Below the pieces are notes generated by a model, which saw nothing but the letters and a program-made list of their open reading frames with translations, was not told the origin of the DNA and ran no database searches. From an uncultured Rhizobium sp. (lineage in GTDB: Bacteria; Pseudomonadota; Alphaproteobacteria; Rhizobiales; Rhizobiaceae), in assembly GCA_945952415.1 (NCBI GenBank), contig CAMFIF010000001.1, positions 1 through 64,000 on the forward strand: a DNA stretch of 64,000 bases, in the 5' to 3' direction. The position numbers and the translations under genes were made by a program. Shown in pieces: positions 34,936-44,875 of the stretch (position 1 is its first letter; every line of letters begins with the position of its first letter).

Positions 34936-36774
34936 GTGCACAGGCGAACTTGGGGAGCTTTCATTCTGTCAGCCCTGCTGGCGGCGGGCGGGTTTTCCGC
35001 CGTGGCGGCGGAGGACGGGGGTTTCGTTCATGGACTTTCCAGCAGCGGCGAACCGCCGAAATACCAGCCGGACTTTCCCCGTTTCGACTATGTCAATCCC
35101 GATGCGCCAAAGGGGGGCGCGGTTACCCAGGCGGTCGTCGGTACCTTCGATACGCTGAACCCCCTGCTTGCCAAGGGCGATGCGGCCTCCGGTTCGGATC
35201 TCGTCTTCGAAACGCTGCTGAAAAACGCGCTGGATGAGGTGACCACCGCCTACGGACTGCTGGCCGAGGGCGTTTCCGTGCCGGCTGACATATCGTCGGC
35301 CACCTTCCGCCTGCGCCCGGAAGCCCGCTTTGCCGATGGCACGCCCGTAACCCCTGAAGACGTGATCTTTTCCTTTGAAAAGGGAAAAGAGCTCAACCCG
35401 CAGCTGGCCGTCTATTACGCCCATGTGGTGAAGGCCGAAAAGACCGGCGAGCGCGACGTGACCTTCCGCTTCGACATGACGGGCAACAAGGAACTGCCCA
35501 ATATTCTCGGGCAGTTTCCGGTCGTGCCGAAGCATTGGTGGGAAGCCAAGGATGCCAAGGGCAACCAGCGGGACATTTCCCGCACCACGCTGGAGCCGGT
35601 CATCGGCTCGGGTCCCTATCGGATTGCCGAAGTGCAGCCGGGCGCCTCGATCCGCTACGAGCGGCGGGACGACTATTGGGGCAAGGACCTCAACGTGAAT
35701 GTCGGGCAGAACAATTTTGCCACGATGAAATACGTCTATTTCGGCGACAATGACGTGGCCTTCGAAGCCTTCCGTTCCGGCCAGATCGATTACTGGCTGG
35801 AACTGACGGCCCTGCGCTGGGCGAAATCCTATGATTTTCCCGCCGTGCAGGACGGTCGGGTCAAACGGGAACAGGTGGAAAACCCCTACCGGAACGCGGG
35901 CGTTCTCGTGGGCTTCATTCCCAATCTGCGCCGCGACCTCTTCAAGGACCAGCGTGTGCGCAAGGCACTCAACCACGTGTTCGATTTCGAGGAGCTGAAC
36001 CGCACCATCTTCTTTGGCCAGTACCAGCGCATCAACAGCTATTTCTACGGAACGGAGCTGGCCGCCAAGGGGCTTCCCGAAGGACGCGAGCTGGAAATCC
36101 TGAACGAGGTCAAGGATCTCGTGCCGCCTGAGGTCTTCACCACGCCTTACGAAAACCCTGTCGGGGGCAAGCCGGATCTGTTCCGCAACAACATGAAGAC
36201 CGCCATTGGCCTCTTCCGCGAAGCCGGCTACGAGATCCGCGGCGGCAAGATGGTCGAGACAAAGTCCGGCACGCCCGTGAGCCTCGAGATCCTGCTGGAC
36301 GGCAAGACACTGGAGCGCGTGGCACTGCCCTTTGCCCAGAATCTGAAGAAGATCGGTATTGCCGCCAGCGTGCGCGTCGTCGATCCCGCGCAATATACGA
36401 ACCGTGTCCGGAGCTTCGACTTCGATGTGATCTACAGCGGCTGGGCGCAATCGCTTCATCCGGGCAATGAACAGGCCGAATTCTGGGGTTCTCAGGCGGC
36501 GACCCGCGAGGGATCCAAGAATTACGGTGGTATTTCCGATCCCGGCATCGACCAGCTGGTCAAGAAGGTGATTGCTGCCGGCACGCCGGAGGAGCTGAAG
36601 GCCGCCACCCACGCGCTCGACCGGGTTCTCCTCGCCCATGATTTCGTCGTGCCGACATACACGCTGCGCGCAAGCCGCATCGCCTATTGGGATCGTCTGA
36701 TGCATCCCGCGGAATTGCCGAAATACTCGGTCGGCTTTCCCGATGTCTGGTGGTCGAAACCGGCGGGTCAATAG
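34936..36774 (+). CDS. yejA: Peptide ABC transporter substrate-binding protein (YejA-like)
   Basis: Periplasmic binding protein of family 5, 612 residues from the GTG at 34936, which has AAGGGG seven bases upstream and starts a clean signal peptide (VHRRTWGAFILSALLAAGG...AVAAEDG). The long in-frame ORF upstream lacks coding character. Family features include FPRFDYVNPDAPKGG near the N-terminus, FRLRPEARFADGTPVTPEDV and the conserved WYYDSW-like aromatic patches. With YejB, YejE and YejF it forms an importer for peptides such as microcin C; in Sinorhizobium the Yej system influences survival against plant NCR peptides. First gene of the yej cluster. Confidence 0.9.
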   Translation: MHRRTWGAFILSALLAAGGFSAVAAEDGGFVHGLSSSGEPPKYQPDFPRFDYVNPDAPKGGAVTQAVVGTFDTLNPLLAKGDAASGSDLVFETLLKNALDEVTTAYGLLAEGVSVPADISSATFRLRPEARFADGTPVTPEDVIFSFEKGKELNPQLAVYYAHVVKAEKTGERDVTFRFDMTGNKELPNILGQFPVVPKHWWEAKDAKGNQRDISRTTLEPVIGSGPYRIAEVQPGASIRYERRDDYWGKDLNVNVGQNNFATMKYVYFGDNDVAFEAFRSGQIDYWLELTALRWAKSYDFPAVQDGRVKREQVENPYRNAGVLVGFIPNLRRDLFKDQRVRKALNHVFDFEELNRTIFFGQYQRINSYFYGTELAAKGLPEGRELEILNEVKDLVPPEVFTTPYENPVGGKPDLFRNNMKTAIGLFREAGYEIRGGKMVETKSGTPVSLEILLDGKTLERVALPFAQNLKKIGIAASVRVVDPAQYTNRVRSFDFDVIYSGWAQSLHPGNEQAEFWGSQAATREGSKNYGGISDPGIDQLVKKVIAAGTPEELKAATHALDRVLLAHDFVVPTYTLRASRIAYWDRLMHPAELPKYSVGFPDVWWSKPAGQ

Positions 36775-36953
36775 GCGGCAGGGCAGGAATGACTTGCTTT
36801 GCCGCATTCCCCCGTTACCAAATGCGGGAAAATGAAGCGAATCGGCAGGGGAGGGCAGGGGCAGCGGCCGCCCTCGCCCCGCCGGCCTAAGGGGGCAGGT
36901 TTGAAGACGATGATGCGGCGCCGGGCGCCCGAAACCTTGAAGGGCATGCGCTG

Positions 36954-38051
36954 ATGGGTGGCTATATCCTGAGGCGCCTGCTGCTGATGATCCCGACCAT
37001 CGTCGGCATCATGGCGATATCCTTTGCCGTCATCCAGTTCGCGCCGGGCGGTCCGGTGGAACAGGTGATTGCCGATCTGACGGGTCAGGGTGACAGCGCC
37101 GACCAGCGGCTGAACGGCGGCGGCGGAGACCTGCTGAACCAGCAGGAAGCCTCGTCGGAGATGAACGCCAAATATCGCGGCGCACAGGGCCTCGATCCCG
37201 AGCTCATCGCCAAGCTCGAAAAGCAGTTCGGCTTCGACAAGCCACCGCTCACCCGCTTCCTCGACATGATGTGGAACTATATCCGCTTCGATTTCGGCGA
37301 GAGCTTCTTCCGCAACACCTCGGTGATCGATCTGATCGCTGACAAGATGCCCGTTTCCATTTCGCTCGGCGTCTGGATCCTTCTGATCTCCTACGCAATC
37401 TCCATTCCGCTCGGCATTGCCAAGGCGGTAAAGGACGGCTCGGCCTTCGACATCTGGACCTCCGGCATCATCATCATCGGCTATGCCGTACCGGGCTTCC
37501 TCTTTGCCATTCTTCTCGTGGTGCTCTTTGCCGGCGGCTCCTTCTTCGACTGGTTCCCGCTGCGCGGGCTTGTCTCCGACAATTTCGCCGAGCTTTCCTG
37601 GTGGCAGAAGATCCTCGATTATTTCTGGCACCTCACCCTGCCGCTGATCTCGCTCTCGCTCGCGGCCTTTGCCACGACGACGCTTCTGACGAAGAATTCC
37701 TTCATCGACGAGATCAAGAAGCAGTATGTGACGACAGCCCGCGCCAAGGGCCTCACCGAGCGCCAGGTGCTTTATGGCCATGTGTTCCGCAATGCCATGC
37801 TGATTGTCATTGCCGGCTTCCCCGGTGCCTTCATCACCGCCTTCTTCACCGGTTCGCTGCTGATCGAGAATATCTTCTCGCTCGATGGGCTGGGGCGCCT
37901 TGGCTATGTCTCGGTGGTCAAGCGCGATTATCCGATCGTCTTTGCGACACTCTACATCTTCTCGCTGATGGGGCTGATCGTCGGGCTCATTTCCGATCTC
38001 ATGTATACCTGGATCGATCCGCGCATCGATTTCGACCGGAGGGACGTCTGA
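36954..38051 (+). CDS. yejB: Peptide ABC transporter permease YejB
   Basis: 365-residue inner-membrane permease. Hydrophobic segments start at residue 1 (MGGYILRRLLLMIPTIVGIMAISF), a large periplasmic loop at about 45-120 is typical of YejB, and five more segments follow. The EAA loop for coupling to the ATPase is in ATTARAKGLTERQVLYGHVFRNAML. It lies 179 bp after yejA; the gap holds a small hairpin (CCGCATT...AATGCGG near 36800) that could set the high yejA to low yejB ratio usual for binding-protein operons. Confidence 0.93.
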   Translation: MGGYILRRLLLMIPTIVGIMAISFAVIQFAPGGPVEQVIADLTGQGDSADQRLNGGGGDLLNQQEASSEMNAKYRGAQGLDPELIAKLEKQFGFDKPPLTRFLDMMWNYIRFDFGESFFRNTSVIDLIADKMPVSISLGVWILLISYAISIPLGIAKAVKDGSAFDIWTSGIIIIGYAVPGFLFAILLVVLFAGGSFFDWFPLRGLVSDNFAELSWWQKILDYFWHLTLPLISLSLAAFATTTLLTKNSFIDEIKKQYVTTARAKGLTERQVLYGHVFRNAMLIVIAGFPGAFITAFFTGSLLIENIFSLDGLGRLGYVSVVKRDYPIVFATLYIFSLMGLIVGLISDLMYTWIDPRIDFDRRDV

Positions 38052-38053
38052 CC

Positions 38054-39205
38054 ATGACCGCCGCTCCGCTCGAAGCGCCCGTTCCGGCCATGGAGGCGCC
38101 GCCGCGCACGGGCCTCTTTTCACCCATCAACCAGCGTCGCTGGGCGAATTTCAAGGCCAACAGGCGTGGCTACTGGTCGCTCTGGATCTTCCTTGTCCTT
38201 TTCGTGCTCAGCCTTCTTTCCAATTTCATCGCCAATGACCGGCCCCTCCTCGTCTCCTACAAGGGCGAGTTGCTGGTGCCTGTCCTGGTCGATTATCCCG
38301 AGGAGAAATTCGGCGGCTTCCTGGCCGAGACCGACTATCGCTCGGATTATATTGCCGAAGAGATCAATGCCAATGGCTGGATGATCTGGCCGCCGGTCCG
38401 CTATTCCTACCAGACGGTCAATTCGAACATTCCCTATTCGGCACCGACCGCGCCCTTCTGGACCATGAGTCGGGAGGAGCGTTGCGCCGGCTATCCGCAA
38501 GGCGTGAACGATCCCGGCTGCACGCTCGGCAATCTGAACTGGCTCGGCACCGACGACCAGGCCCGCGACGTGGTGGCACGGATGCTCTACGGCTTCCGCA
38601 TCTCCGTCCTCTTCGGCCTCATCCTCACCGTCTGCTCCGCCGTGATCGGCGTGACGGCGGGCGCCATCCAGGGCTATTTCGGCGGCTGGACGGACCTGCT
38701 CCTGCAGCGGGTGATCGAGATCTGGTCCTCCATGCCGGTGCTTTATATTCTGCTCATCATCGCGGCCATCCTGCCACCGGGCTTCTTCGTCCTGCTCGGC
38801 ATCATGCTGCTCTTTTCCTGGGTCAGCTTCGTCGGGATCGTTCGCGCCGAGTTTCTCCGGGCCCGCAATTTCGAATATGTCCGCGCCGCCCGCGCGCTTG
38901 GCGTCAACAACCGCACCATCATGTGGCGGCATCTGCTGCCCAATGCCATGGTGGCGACGCTCACCTTCCTGCCCTTCATCCTGTCGGGCTCGATCGCCAC
39001 GCTCACCTCGCTCGATTTCCTCGGCTTCGGCATGCCGCCGGGCTCGCCGTCGCTCGGCGAACTGATCGCGCAGGGCAAGAACAACCTCCAGGCCCCCTGG
39101 CTCGGGCTCACCGCCTTCTTCACCATGATGATCATGCTCTCGCTGCTGATCTTCATCGGCGAGGCCGTGCGCGACGCCTTCGACCCTCGCAAGACCTTCC
39201 GGTGA
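38054..39205 (+). CDS. yejE: Peptide ABC transporter permease YejE
   Basis: 383-residue permease with the ATG at 38054, 2 bp after the yejB stop. The N-terminus is a cytoplasmic tail followed by a membrane segment (YWSLWIFLVLFVLSLLSNFI), then a long periplasmic insertion to about residue 170 with DDQARDVVARMLYGFRIS, and further membrane segments. The coupling loop is in EYVRAARALGVNNRTIMWRHLLPNAM. The stop is followed 63 bp later by a toxin-antitoxin pair that separates it from yejF. Confidence 0.93.
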   Translation: MTAAPLEAPVPAMEAPPRTGLFSPINQRRWANFKANRRGYWSLWIFLVLFVLSLLSNFIANDRPLLVSYKGELLVPVLVDYPEEKFGGFLAETDYRSDYIAEEINANGWMIWPPVRYSYQTVNSNIPYSAPTAPFWTMSREERCAGYPQGVNDPGCTLGNLNWLGTDDQARDVVARMLYGFRISVLFGLILTVCSAVIGVTAGAIQGYFGGWTDLLLQRVIEIWSSMPVLYILLIIAAILPPGFFVLLGIMLLFSWVSFVGIVRAEFLRARNFEYVRAARALGVNNRTIMWRHLLPNAMVATLTFLPFILSGSIATLTSLDFLGFGMPPGSPSLGELIAQGKNNLQAPWLGLTAFFTMMIMLSLLIFIGEAVRDAFDPRKTFR

Positions 39206-39268
39206 TGCAATGAGGCAGCTTCGGCGCTATATTTCCCCTTCGGACCGTCCCCGCGGAGGAAAAAGGCC

Positions 39269-39541
39269 ATGAACAGGATCGTGCGGAAACACTACCCCGT
39301 GTCAAAACTCCCCGAGGACCTCAGGGAGGGGATCTCCGAGGGTGCCGAAGTCATGGTCACCATCGAAGTGACAGGGATGCGCGCCCTGTCTGACTTCCCA
39401 CCGGAGCCCCGCAAATCCCGATCCGCCCAAGAGTTGCGGGAATCCATCCGGCGCTACAAAACCTCACCGGATTTCCGCGAGGCGACGGACGATCCCGTCG
39501 AACGCATCCGCGCCCTGCGCGATGAATGGGATGATCGATGA
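39269..39541 (+). CDS. VapB-like antitoxin
   Basis: 90-residue protein with an N-terminal segment IVRKHYPVSKLPEDLREGI and a following VMVTIEV strand, which is how many type II antitoxins that pair with PIN toxins begin. The C-terminal half is highly charged (RSAQELRESIRRYKTSP...RALRDEWDDR), as expected for the toxin-wrapping tail. The ATG has GGAGG upstream (cggaggaaaaaggcc). It overlaps the toxin start as ATGA. DNA binding at its own promoter is likely but no operator is obvious. Confidence 0.75.
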   Translation: MNRIVRKHYPVSKLPEDLREGISEGAEVMVTIEVTGMRALSDFPPEPRKSRSAQELRESIRRYKTSPDFREATDDPVERIRALRDEWDDR

Positions 39542-40014
39542 GGATCTATCTCGATGCCAATATCTTCATTCGCGCCATGGAGAAGCTCGATCCGGTGGCC
39601 AGCCGGCTCGAAGCCCTGATCCTGGCCGAAATGCCGCGCGGCGGAATGCTCGTCACGGCCGAATTCACGCTCTCCGAACTGCTGGTGAAGCCTTACCGGG
39701 ATCAGAACGCCGTCCTCATCCAGCAATATGAGGATCTTCTGACGGAGGGCGGTCTGATTTCCCTCTGCCCTTTGACGCGTCCCGTCTATCGGCTTTCGGC
39801 GCAGCTGCGTGCCAGCAACAGGGGCCTGAAACTTCCGGATGCCCTGCATCTGGCGGCAGCAGCGGCCGCCGGCTGCAGTCATTTCCTGACGGGGGATGAG
39901 GGCATTCGCCCAAGTCAGCTGGAAGCAGACGGGCTCGATGACTTTCGCGACCTCGCCATCCTCCGCCCCGATCTCGCCACCCTCGATACACTCCTCAAAA
40001 GTCTGGATTCATGA
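39538..40014 (+). CDS. PIN-domain toxin (VapC-like ribonuclease)
   Basis: 158-residue PIN protein. The four acidic residues of the active site are present: D6 in YLDANIFI, E47 in TLSELLV, D101 in LPDALHLAAA and D120 in LTGDEGI. Such toxins cut specific RNAs (often tRNA or rRNA) when the antitoxin is lost. It overlaps the antitoxin stop (ATGA) and the yejF start (ATGA at 40011), so toxin and transporter ATPase are translationally coupled. All catalytic residues look intact, so it should be active. Confidence 0.85.
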   Translation: MRIYLDANIFIRAMEKLDPVASRLEALILAEMPRGGMLVTAEFTLSELLVKPYRDQNAVLIQQYEDLLTEGGLISLCPLTRPVYRLSAQLRASNRGLKLPDALHLAAAAAAGCSHFLTGDEGIRPSQLEADGLDDFRDLAILRPDLATLDTLLKSLDS

Positions 40015-41627
40015 CCGAACCGCTTCTCTCCGTCCGCGACCTGTCGGTGGCCTTTCATCTGGGTGGCAAGACGTCGCTTGCCGTCGATCATGTCTCCTTC
40101 GACATCGCCCGGGGCGAGGTGGTGGCGCTGGTGGGGGAGAGCGGGTCGGGGAAATCCGTCTCGGCGAATTCCATCCTGAAGCTCCTGCCCTATCCGGCGG
40201 CGAGCCACCCCTCCGGAGAGATCCTGTTTCAAGGCAGGGACCTGCTGTCCGCGTCTGACGACGTGCTGCGCAAGGTGCGCGGCAACGACATCACCATGAT
40301 CTTCCAGGAGCCGATGACTTCGCTCAATCCGCTGCATACGATCGAGCAGCAGATTGCCGAAATCCTCTCGCTTCACCAGAACATGGAGGGCAAGGCGGCG
40401 CGCGCCCGGATCCTCGAACTCCTGAACCAGGTGGGCATCCGCGAGCCGGAAAAGCGGCTTTCCGCCTATCCGCACGAGCTGTCCGGCGGCCAGCGCCAGC
40501 GCGTGATGATCGCCATGGCGCTCGCCAACCGCCCGGAGCTCCTGATCGCCGACGAGCCGACGACCGCGCTCGACGTGACCGTGCAGGCGCAGATCCTTGA
40601 GCTTCTGGCGAAGCTGAAGACCGAGCACGGCATGTCCATGCTCTTCATCACCCACGATCTCGATATCGTCCGCAAGTTTGCCGATCGCGTCTGCGTGATG
40701 ACCAAAGGCAAGATCGTGGAGAGCGGACCCGTCGAAGATATCTTCGAGAATCCGCAGCACGACTATACCCGCCACCTTCTCGCCTCCGAGCCAAAGGGCG
40801 AGCCGCCGGTTGCCGATCCCTCCAAGCCCGTCATCATCGAGGGCGAGCATGTGAAGGTCTGGTTCCCCATCAAGTCGGGTTTCCTCCGCCGCGTGGTCGA
40901 CCACGTGAAGGCGGTGGACGACGTGAGCATCAGGCTCCGCGCCGGCCAGACGCTCGGCATCGTCGGCGAGAGCGGTTCCGGCAAGACGACGCTGGGGCTT
41001 GCGCTGACGCGGCTGATTTCCAGCGAGGGGCGGATCGCCTTCGTCGGGTCCGACATCCACCAGTATTCCTTCAAGTCCATGCGGCCGCTGCGCCGGCACA
41101 TGCAGATCGTCTTCCAGGACCCCTACGGCTCTCTGAGCCCGCGCATGAGCATTGCCGATATCATCGCGGAGGGGCTGGCGGTCCACGAACCCACACTGTC
41201 GGCAGAGGCCCGCGACCGCAGGGTGGCTGAGGCGCTGGCCGAAGTGGGCCTCGATCCCGCCACCCGCTGGCGCTACCCCCACGAATTCTCTGGCGGCCAG
41301 CGCCAGCGCATCGCCATTGCCCGCGCCATGGTGCTGAAGCCGCGTTTCGTCATGCTCGACGAACCGACCTCGGCGCTCGACAAGAGCGTGCAGGCGCAGG
41401 TGGTCGATCTTCTCCGCGACCTTCAGGCGAAGCACGATCTCGCCTATCTCTTCATCAGCCACGACCTGAAGGTGGTGAAGGCGCTGGCCAACGACATCGT
41501 CGTCATGCGCGCCGGCAAGGTGGTGGAGCAGGGGCCGGCAGCCGATCTCTTCGCGGCCCCGCAGGACCCCTATACGCAGAAGCTGCTCGCCGCCGCCTTC
41601 GACCTCAAGGTCGTCAAGACCGCCTGA
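40011..41627 (+). CDS. yejF: Peptide ABC transporter ATP-binding protein YejF (two ATPase domains)
   Basis: 538-residue cytoplasmic ATPase with two fused ABC domains. The first has Walker A GESGSGKS near residue 43, signature LSGGQRQRV and Walker [13 protein letters not shown]. The second has Walker [10 protein letters not shown] near residue 320, signature FSGGQRQRI and Walker [12 protein letters not shown]. Both are complete. It powers the YejBE permease. It is placed after the toxin-antitoxin genes rather than directly after yejE. Its ATG overlaps the toxin stop, so normal yejF translation may depend on toxin translation. Confidence 0.93.
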   Translation: MTEPLLSVRDLSVAFHLGGKTSLAVDHVSFDIARGEVVALVGESGSGKSVSANSILKLLPYPAASHPSGEILFQGRDLLSASDDVLRKVRGNDITMIFQEPMTSLNPLHTIEQQIAEILSLHQNMEGKAARARILELLNQVGIREPEKRLSAYPHELSGGQRQRVMIAMALANRPELLIADEPTTALDVTVQAQILELLAKLKTEHGMSMLFITHDLDIVRKFADRVCVMTKGKIVESGPVEDIFENPQHDYTRHLLASEPKGEPPVADPSKPVIIEGEHVKVWFPIKSGFLRRVVDHVKAVDDVSIRLRAGQTLGIVGESGSGKTTLGLALTRLISSEGRIAFVGSDIHQYSFKSMRPLRRHMQIVFQDPYGSLSPRMSIADIIAEGLAVHEPTLSAEARDRRVAEALAEVGLDPATRWRYPHEFSGGQRQRIAIARAMVLKPRFVMLDEPTSALDKSVQAQVVDLLRDLQAKHDLAYLFISHDLKVVKALANDIVVMRAGKVVEQGPAADLFAAPQDPYTQKLLAAAFDLKVVKTA

Positions 41628-41653
41628 TCGTCCTTCAATCCGGATCTGCCCCC

Positions 41654-42610
41654 ATGACCAGCCCCGTTGTCATCGACCTGAAATTCGACCCCGAAAGCGT
41701 GGCAAGCGCGCTCAAAAGCGCCTTCCCTGGCCGTGAGGTCATCAACATGGCGGAGCCGGGAAACCGCGGGCGCGATCTCTCCGGGATCGCCTATGCCATC
41801 TGTTGGAACCCGGACCACGATCTCTTTGCCCGGATGCCGGATCTGAAGGTGATCTTTTCCGGCGGCGCCGGGGTCGACAAGATTCTCGCGATCCCCACAT
41901 TGCCGGAGGGCGTGCCGATCGTCCGCTTCGTCGACGACACGCTGACGAACCGGATGAGCGAATATGTGGTGCTGCAATGCCTCACCCACCTGCGCCAGGT
42001 CGCGACCTATGCGGCCATGCAGAAGAGGCGGGAGTGGCGCGAACTCACCCAGCCGGAGGCGGCCGATCTCACCGTCGGCATGATGGGGCTCGGTGTGCTC
42101 GGCCTCGATGCGGCCCGCAAGCTCAAGATGATGGGCTTCAATGTCATCGGCTGGTCGCGGACGAAAAAGACGGTCGAGGGCATGGAAACCTTCGATGCTG
42201 CCGGCCTCGATGCCTTCCTCGGCAAGACCGATATCCTCGTCGGCCTCCTGCCCCTGACGGCGCAGACGACCGGCCTCTACAATGCGGCGCTTTTCGCCAG
42301 GCTCCGGCAGGGCGGGGCGCTCGGCAAGCCCGTCTTCATCAATGCCGGCCGTGGCAAGAGCCAGGTAACGGCGGATGTGGTCGCGGCCATTCGATCCGGC
42401 GTGCTGCGCGGCGCGTCCCTCGACGTCTTCGAGGAGGAGCCGCTCCCGGCCGACAATCCGGCCTGGGGTGTGGAAAAGATCATCCTCACGCCCCATGCGG
42501 CCGCCGCCTCCGACGAGCGGGCGCTGTTTCGCGCCGTCGAGCGGCAGATGGCCCGCTTCGAAAGGGGCGAGCCGCTCGAAAACCTGGTCAACCGGACGAT
42601 CGGCTACTGA
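41654..42610 (+). CDS. ghrA: Glyoxylate/hydroxypyruvate reductase A
   Basis: 318-residue NAD(P)H-dependent 2-hydroxyacid dehydrogenase. The Rossmann motif is GLGVLG near residue 144. Catalytic arginine is in INAGRGKSQV, the glutamate in DVFEEEPLP and the histidine in ILTPHAAAAS. It resembles GhrA rather than the GyaR type at 3 kb. It begins 27 bp after yejF, so it could be transcribed with it, though no functional link is obvious. Confidence 0.88.
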   Translation: MTSPVVIDLKFDPESVASALKSAFPGREVINMAEPGNRGRDLSGIAYAICWNPDHDLFARMPDLKVIFSGGAGVDKILAIPTLPEGVPIVRFVDDTLTNRMSEYVVLQCLTHLRQVATYAAMQKRREWRELTQPEAADLTVGMMGLGVLGLDAARKLKMMGFNVIGWSRTKKTVEGMETFDAAGLDAFLGKTDILVGLLPLTAQTTGLYNAALFARLRQGGALGKPVFINAGRGKSQVTADVVAAIRSGVLRGASLDVFEEEPLPADNPAWGVEKIILTPHAAAASDERALFRAVERQMARFERGEPLENLVNRTIGY

Positions 42611-42754
42611 TTCTGCCGGCCGGGCGAACCGAAATTCTGCGTTCGAGGCTGGACTTTCCCGCGCCGGTTTCCAATAAGATCGATTTAGAAATCTGCGTAA
42701 GGGCCATGACGGCTTGCCAATTCGAGAGGCGCGGACGGGCGCCGGAGTGTTGCC

Positions 42755-44059
42755 ATGACCAAGACCGATATTGCGAGCCGGGTCTATAACCACACCTGGA
42801 AGCTCGATCCGATCATCCGCAGCCTGATCGACACGGATTTCTACAAGCTCCTGATGCTCCAGATGATCTGGAAGCTCTATCCGCAGGTGAACGCCACCTT
42901 CTCCCTCATCAACCGCACCACCTCGGTCCGCCTGGCGGACGATATCGACGAGCAGGAGTTGCGCGACCAGCTGGACCATGCACGTTCGCTGAAGCTGACC
43001 AAGAAGGAGGCGATCTGGCTCGCCGGCAACACCTTCTATGGCCGCAACCAGATCTTCGAACCGGAATTCCTCGCCTGGCTCGCCGCCTTCCGCCTGCCGG
43101 AATACGAGCTTTATCGGGAGGACGGGCAATTCGTGCTGAATTTCCATGGCCGCTGGGTGGAAACCAGCATGTGGGAAATTCCCGCACTCGCCATCATCAA
43201 CGAGCTGCGCTCGCGCGCCGCCATGAAGCATCTCGGCCAGTTCACCCTCGACGTGCTCTATGCCCGCGCCAAGGCGAAGATGTGGAGCAAGGTGGAGCGA
43301 CTGCGCACGCTGCCGGGCCTGCGCATTTCCGATTTCGGCACCCGCCGCCGCCACTCCTTCCTCTGGCAGCGCTGGTGCGTGGAGGCTCTGAAGGAAGGCA
43401 TCGGCGAAGCCTTTACCGGCACCAGCAACGTCAAGCTCGCCATGGACAGCGATCTCGAGGCGGTCGGCACCAATGCCCATGAGCTGCCCATGGTCGCGGC
43501 TGCCCTGGCAACCACCGACGAGGAGCTTGCCGCCGCGCCCTACAAGGTGCTGCAGGACTGGAACAGGCTTTATGGCGGCAATCTCCTGATCGTGCTGCCC
43601 GATGCCTTCGGCACCGCCCATTTCCTCAAGCATGCGCCCGACTGGGTGGCCGACTGGACCGGCTTCCGTCCGGACAGCGCGCCCCCCATCGAAGGCGGGG
43701 AAAAGATCATCGACTGGTGGCAGTCGAGGGGCAAGGACCCGCGGGAAAAACTGCTGATCTTCTCCGACGGGCTCGACGTGGACGCGATCATCGCCACCTA
43801 TCGCCATTTCGAGGGCCGGGTGCGCATGAGCTTCGGCTGGGGCACCAACCTCACCAATGATTTCGCCGGCTGCGCGCCCGCCGAAAATGCCGGGCTGAAG
43901 CCCATCTCCATCGTCTGCAAGGTCACCGATGCCAATGGCCGCCCGGCGGTCAAGCTCTCCGACAATCCCCGCAAGGCGACCGGCGATCCGGCAGAGGTCC
44001 AGCGCTACCTGAAATTCTTCGGCACCGAGGATCAGGTTGTGCAGGACGTGACCGTCTGA
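42755..44059 (+). CDS. pncB: Nicotinate phosphoribosyltransferase
   Basis: 434-residue enzyme that makes nicotinate mononucleotide from nicotinate and PRPP in NAD salvage. The N-terminus has the family sequence [20 protein letters not shown]. The central [22 protein letters not shown] contains the region of the autophosphorylated histidine. [13 protein letters not shown] and [33 protein letters not shown] form the phosphate/PRPP site. Start at ATG 42755, with 144 bp of upstream gap for a promoter. After the stop is a hairpin (ATTTCGG...CCGAAAT near 44064-44085) without a T-run. Confidence 0.93.
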   Translation: MTKTDIASRVYNHTWKLDPIIRSLIDTDFYKLLMLQMIWKLYPQVNATFSLINRTTSVRLADDIDEQELRDQLDHARSLKLTKKEAIWLAGNTFYGRNQIFEPEFLAWLAAFRLPEYELYREDGQFVLNFHGRWVETSMWEIPALAIINELRSRAAMKHLGQFTLDVLYARAKAKMWSKVERLRTLPGLRISDFGTRRRHSFLWQRWCVEALKEGIGEAFTGTSNVKLAMDSDLEAVGTNAHELPMVAAALATTDEELAAAPYKVLQDWNRLYGGNLLIVLPDAFGTAHFLKHAPDWVADWTGFRPDSAPPIEGGEKIIDWWQSRGKDPREKLLIFSDGLDVDAIIATYRHFEGRVRMSFGWGTNLTNDFAGCAPAENAGLKPISIVCKVTDANGRPAVKLSDNPRKATGDPAEVQRYLKFFGTEDQVVQDVTV

Positions 44060-44123
44060 TCCGATTTCGGTTTTATTTCCGAAATTAAGCATGTAAACAT
44101 GATGGCCTGTCAGGGAGGCCATC

Positions 44124-44423
44124 ATGAAGATCTATGTCATTGGAAATCTCGAAATCACCGACCTCGACCAGTTCCTCGTCTACTCCCGCCGTGTCCGTGA
44201 GCTTGTCGCGGAATGTGGTGCCCGCTTTCTGGTACGCGGCGGAGACAATTATCCGATCGAGGGCACCTGGGAAACCCACCGGCTGATTGTGATCGAATTC
44301 CCGTCGCGGGAGGTCTATGACCGATTCTACGCCAGCCAAGCCTATCAGGACATCATCCCGGTTCGCCAGCAATCCAGCCGCGGCAGCCTCGTTGTCGTCG
44401 ACGGCGTACCGGACGTGGCCTGA
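44124..44423 (+). CDS. DUF1330 protein
   Basis: 99-residue protein of the dimeric alpha/beta-barrel type. It shows the DUF1330 pattern of YVIGNLEITDLDQFLVYSRRV, ARFLVRGGD and the strand RLIVIEFPSREVYDRFYASQAYQ. The function of DUF1330 is not known; some members are induced under stress. GGGAGG lies just upstream of the ATG. It is convergent with the ArsC-like gene, 3 bp away. Confidence 0.85.
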   Translation: MKIYVIGNLEITDLDQFLVYSRRVRELVAECGARFLVRGGDNYPIEGTWETHRLIVIEFPSREVYDRFYASQAYQDIIPVRQQSSRGSLVVVDGVPDVA

Positions 44424-44426
44424 GCT

Positions 44427-44777
44427 TCAGCCGAGAAAGGCGCCATAAGCCTCGGGCTTGAAGCCGACGAGGCTGTCGCCACTCGCCTTGACCAGCACGG
44501 GCCGCTTGATCATCGACGGATTGGCCAGCATAAGCCGGATCGCCTTGTCCGCATCGAGGCCCTCTTTCTCCCCGTCCGGCAGGGCGCGGAACGTGGTGCC
44601 GGCCCGGTTCAGCACCGTCTCCCAGCCATGCGCCTTCACCCAGCCGGAAAGCGTCGCCTCGTCGATGCCGGCAAGCTTGTAATCGTGAAACGCAGCCTCA
44701 TGACCTTCGGCAGCGAGCCACGCCCGCGCCTTCTTCATCGTATCGCAGTTCTTGATGCCGTAGATGGTGAGAGACAT
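44427..44777 (-). CDS. ArsC/Spx-family protein (YffB-like)
   Basis: 116 residues from the ATG at 44777 (MSLTIYGIKNCDTMKKARAWL). The fold is thioredoxin-like, with one conserved cysteine (GIKNCDTM, C10 or so), so it lacks the CxxC of Spx and the full ArsC triad. YffB-type proteins may reduce thiol-bound substrates with glutathione; arsenate reduction is unproven. The family motif RPVLVKASGDSLVGFKPE is near the C-terminus. Upstream lies a palindromic repeat. Confidence 0.88.
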   Translation of the reverse strand: MSLTIYGIKNCDTMKKARAWLAAEGHEAAFHDYKLAGIDEATLSGWVKAHGWETVLNRAGTTFRALPDGEKEGLDADKAIRLMLANPSMIKRPVLVKASGDSLVGFKPEAYGAFLG

Positions 44778-44875
44778 GGGTGCGCTCCGCATAATGACCG
44801 CCGGGCTTTATCATGGCCGGTGGATCGGGCAAAGGGCGATGCGCATTGGCGGGTTCGGAATAAGCCGGACCGCAT

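Noticed and set aside
34969..36807. A 612-residue minus-strand ORF opposite yejA
   Set aside because: Antisense open frame without membrane, signal or domain features.
36780..36953. Possible small ORF between yejA and yejB
   Set aside because: No frame has both a ribosome-binding site and coding bias; a hairpin is a better explanation.
44064..44085. ATTTCGG...CCGAAAT hairpin after pncB as a terminator
   Set aside because: No T-run follows on the plus strand; mentioned only in the pncB entry.
41570..44125. An 851-residue minus-strand ORF opposite ghrA and pncB
   Set aside because: Spans two clear plus-strand genes and has no family features.
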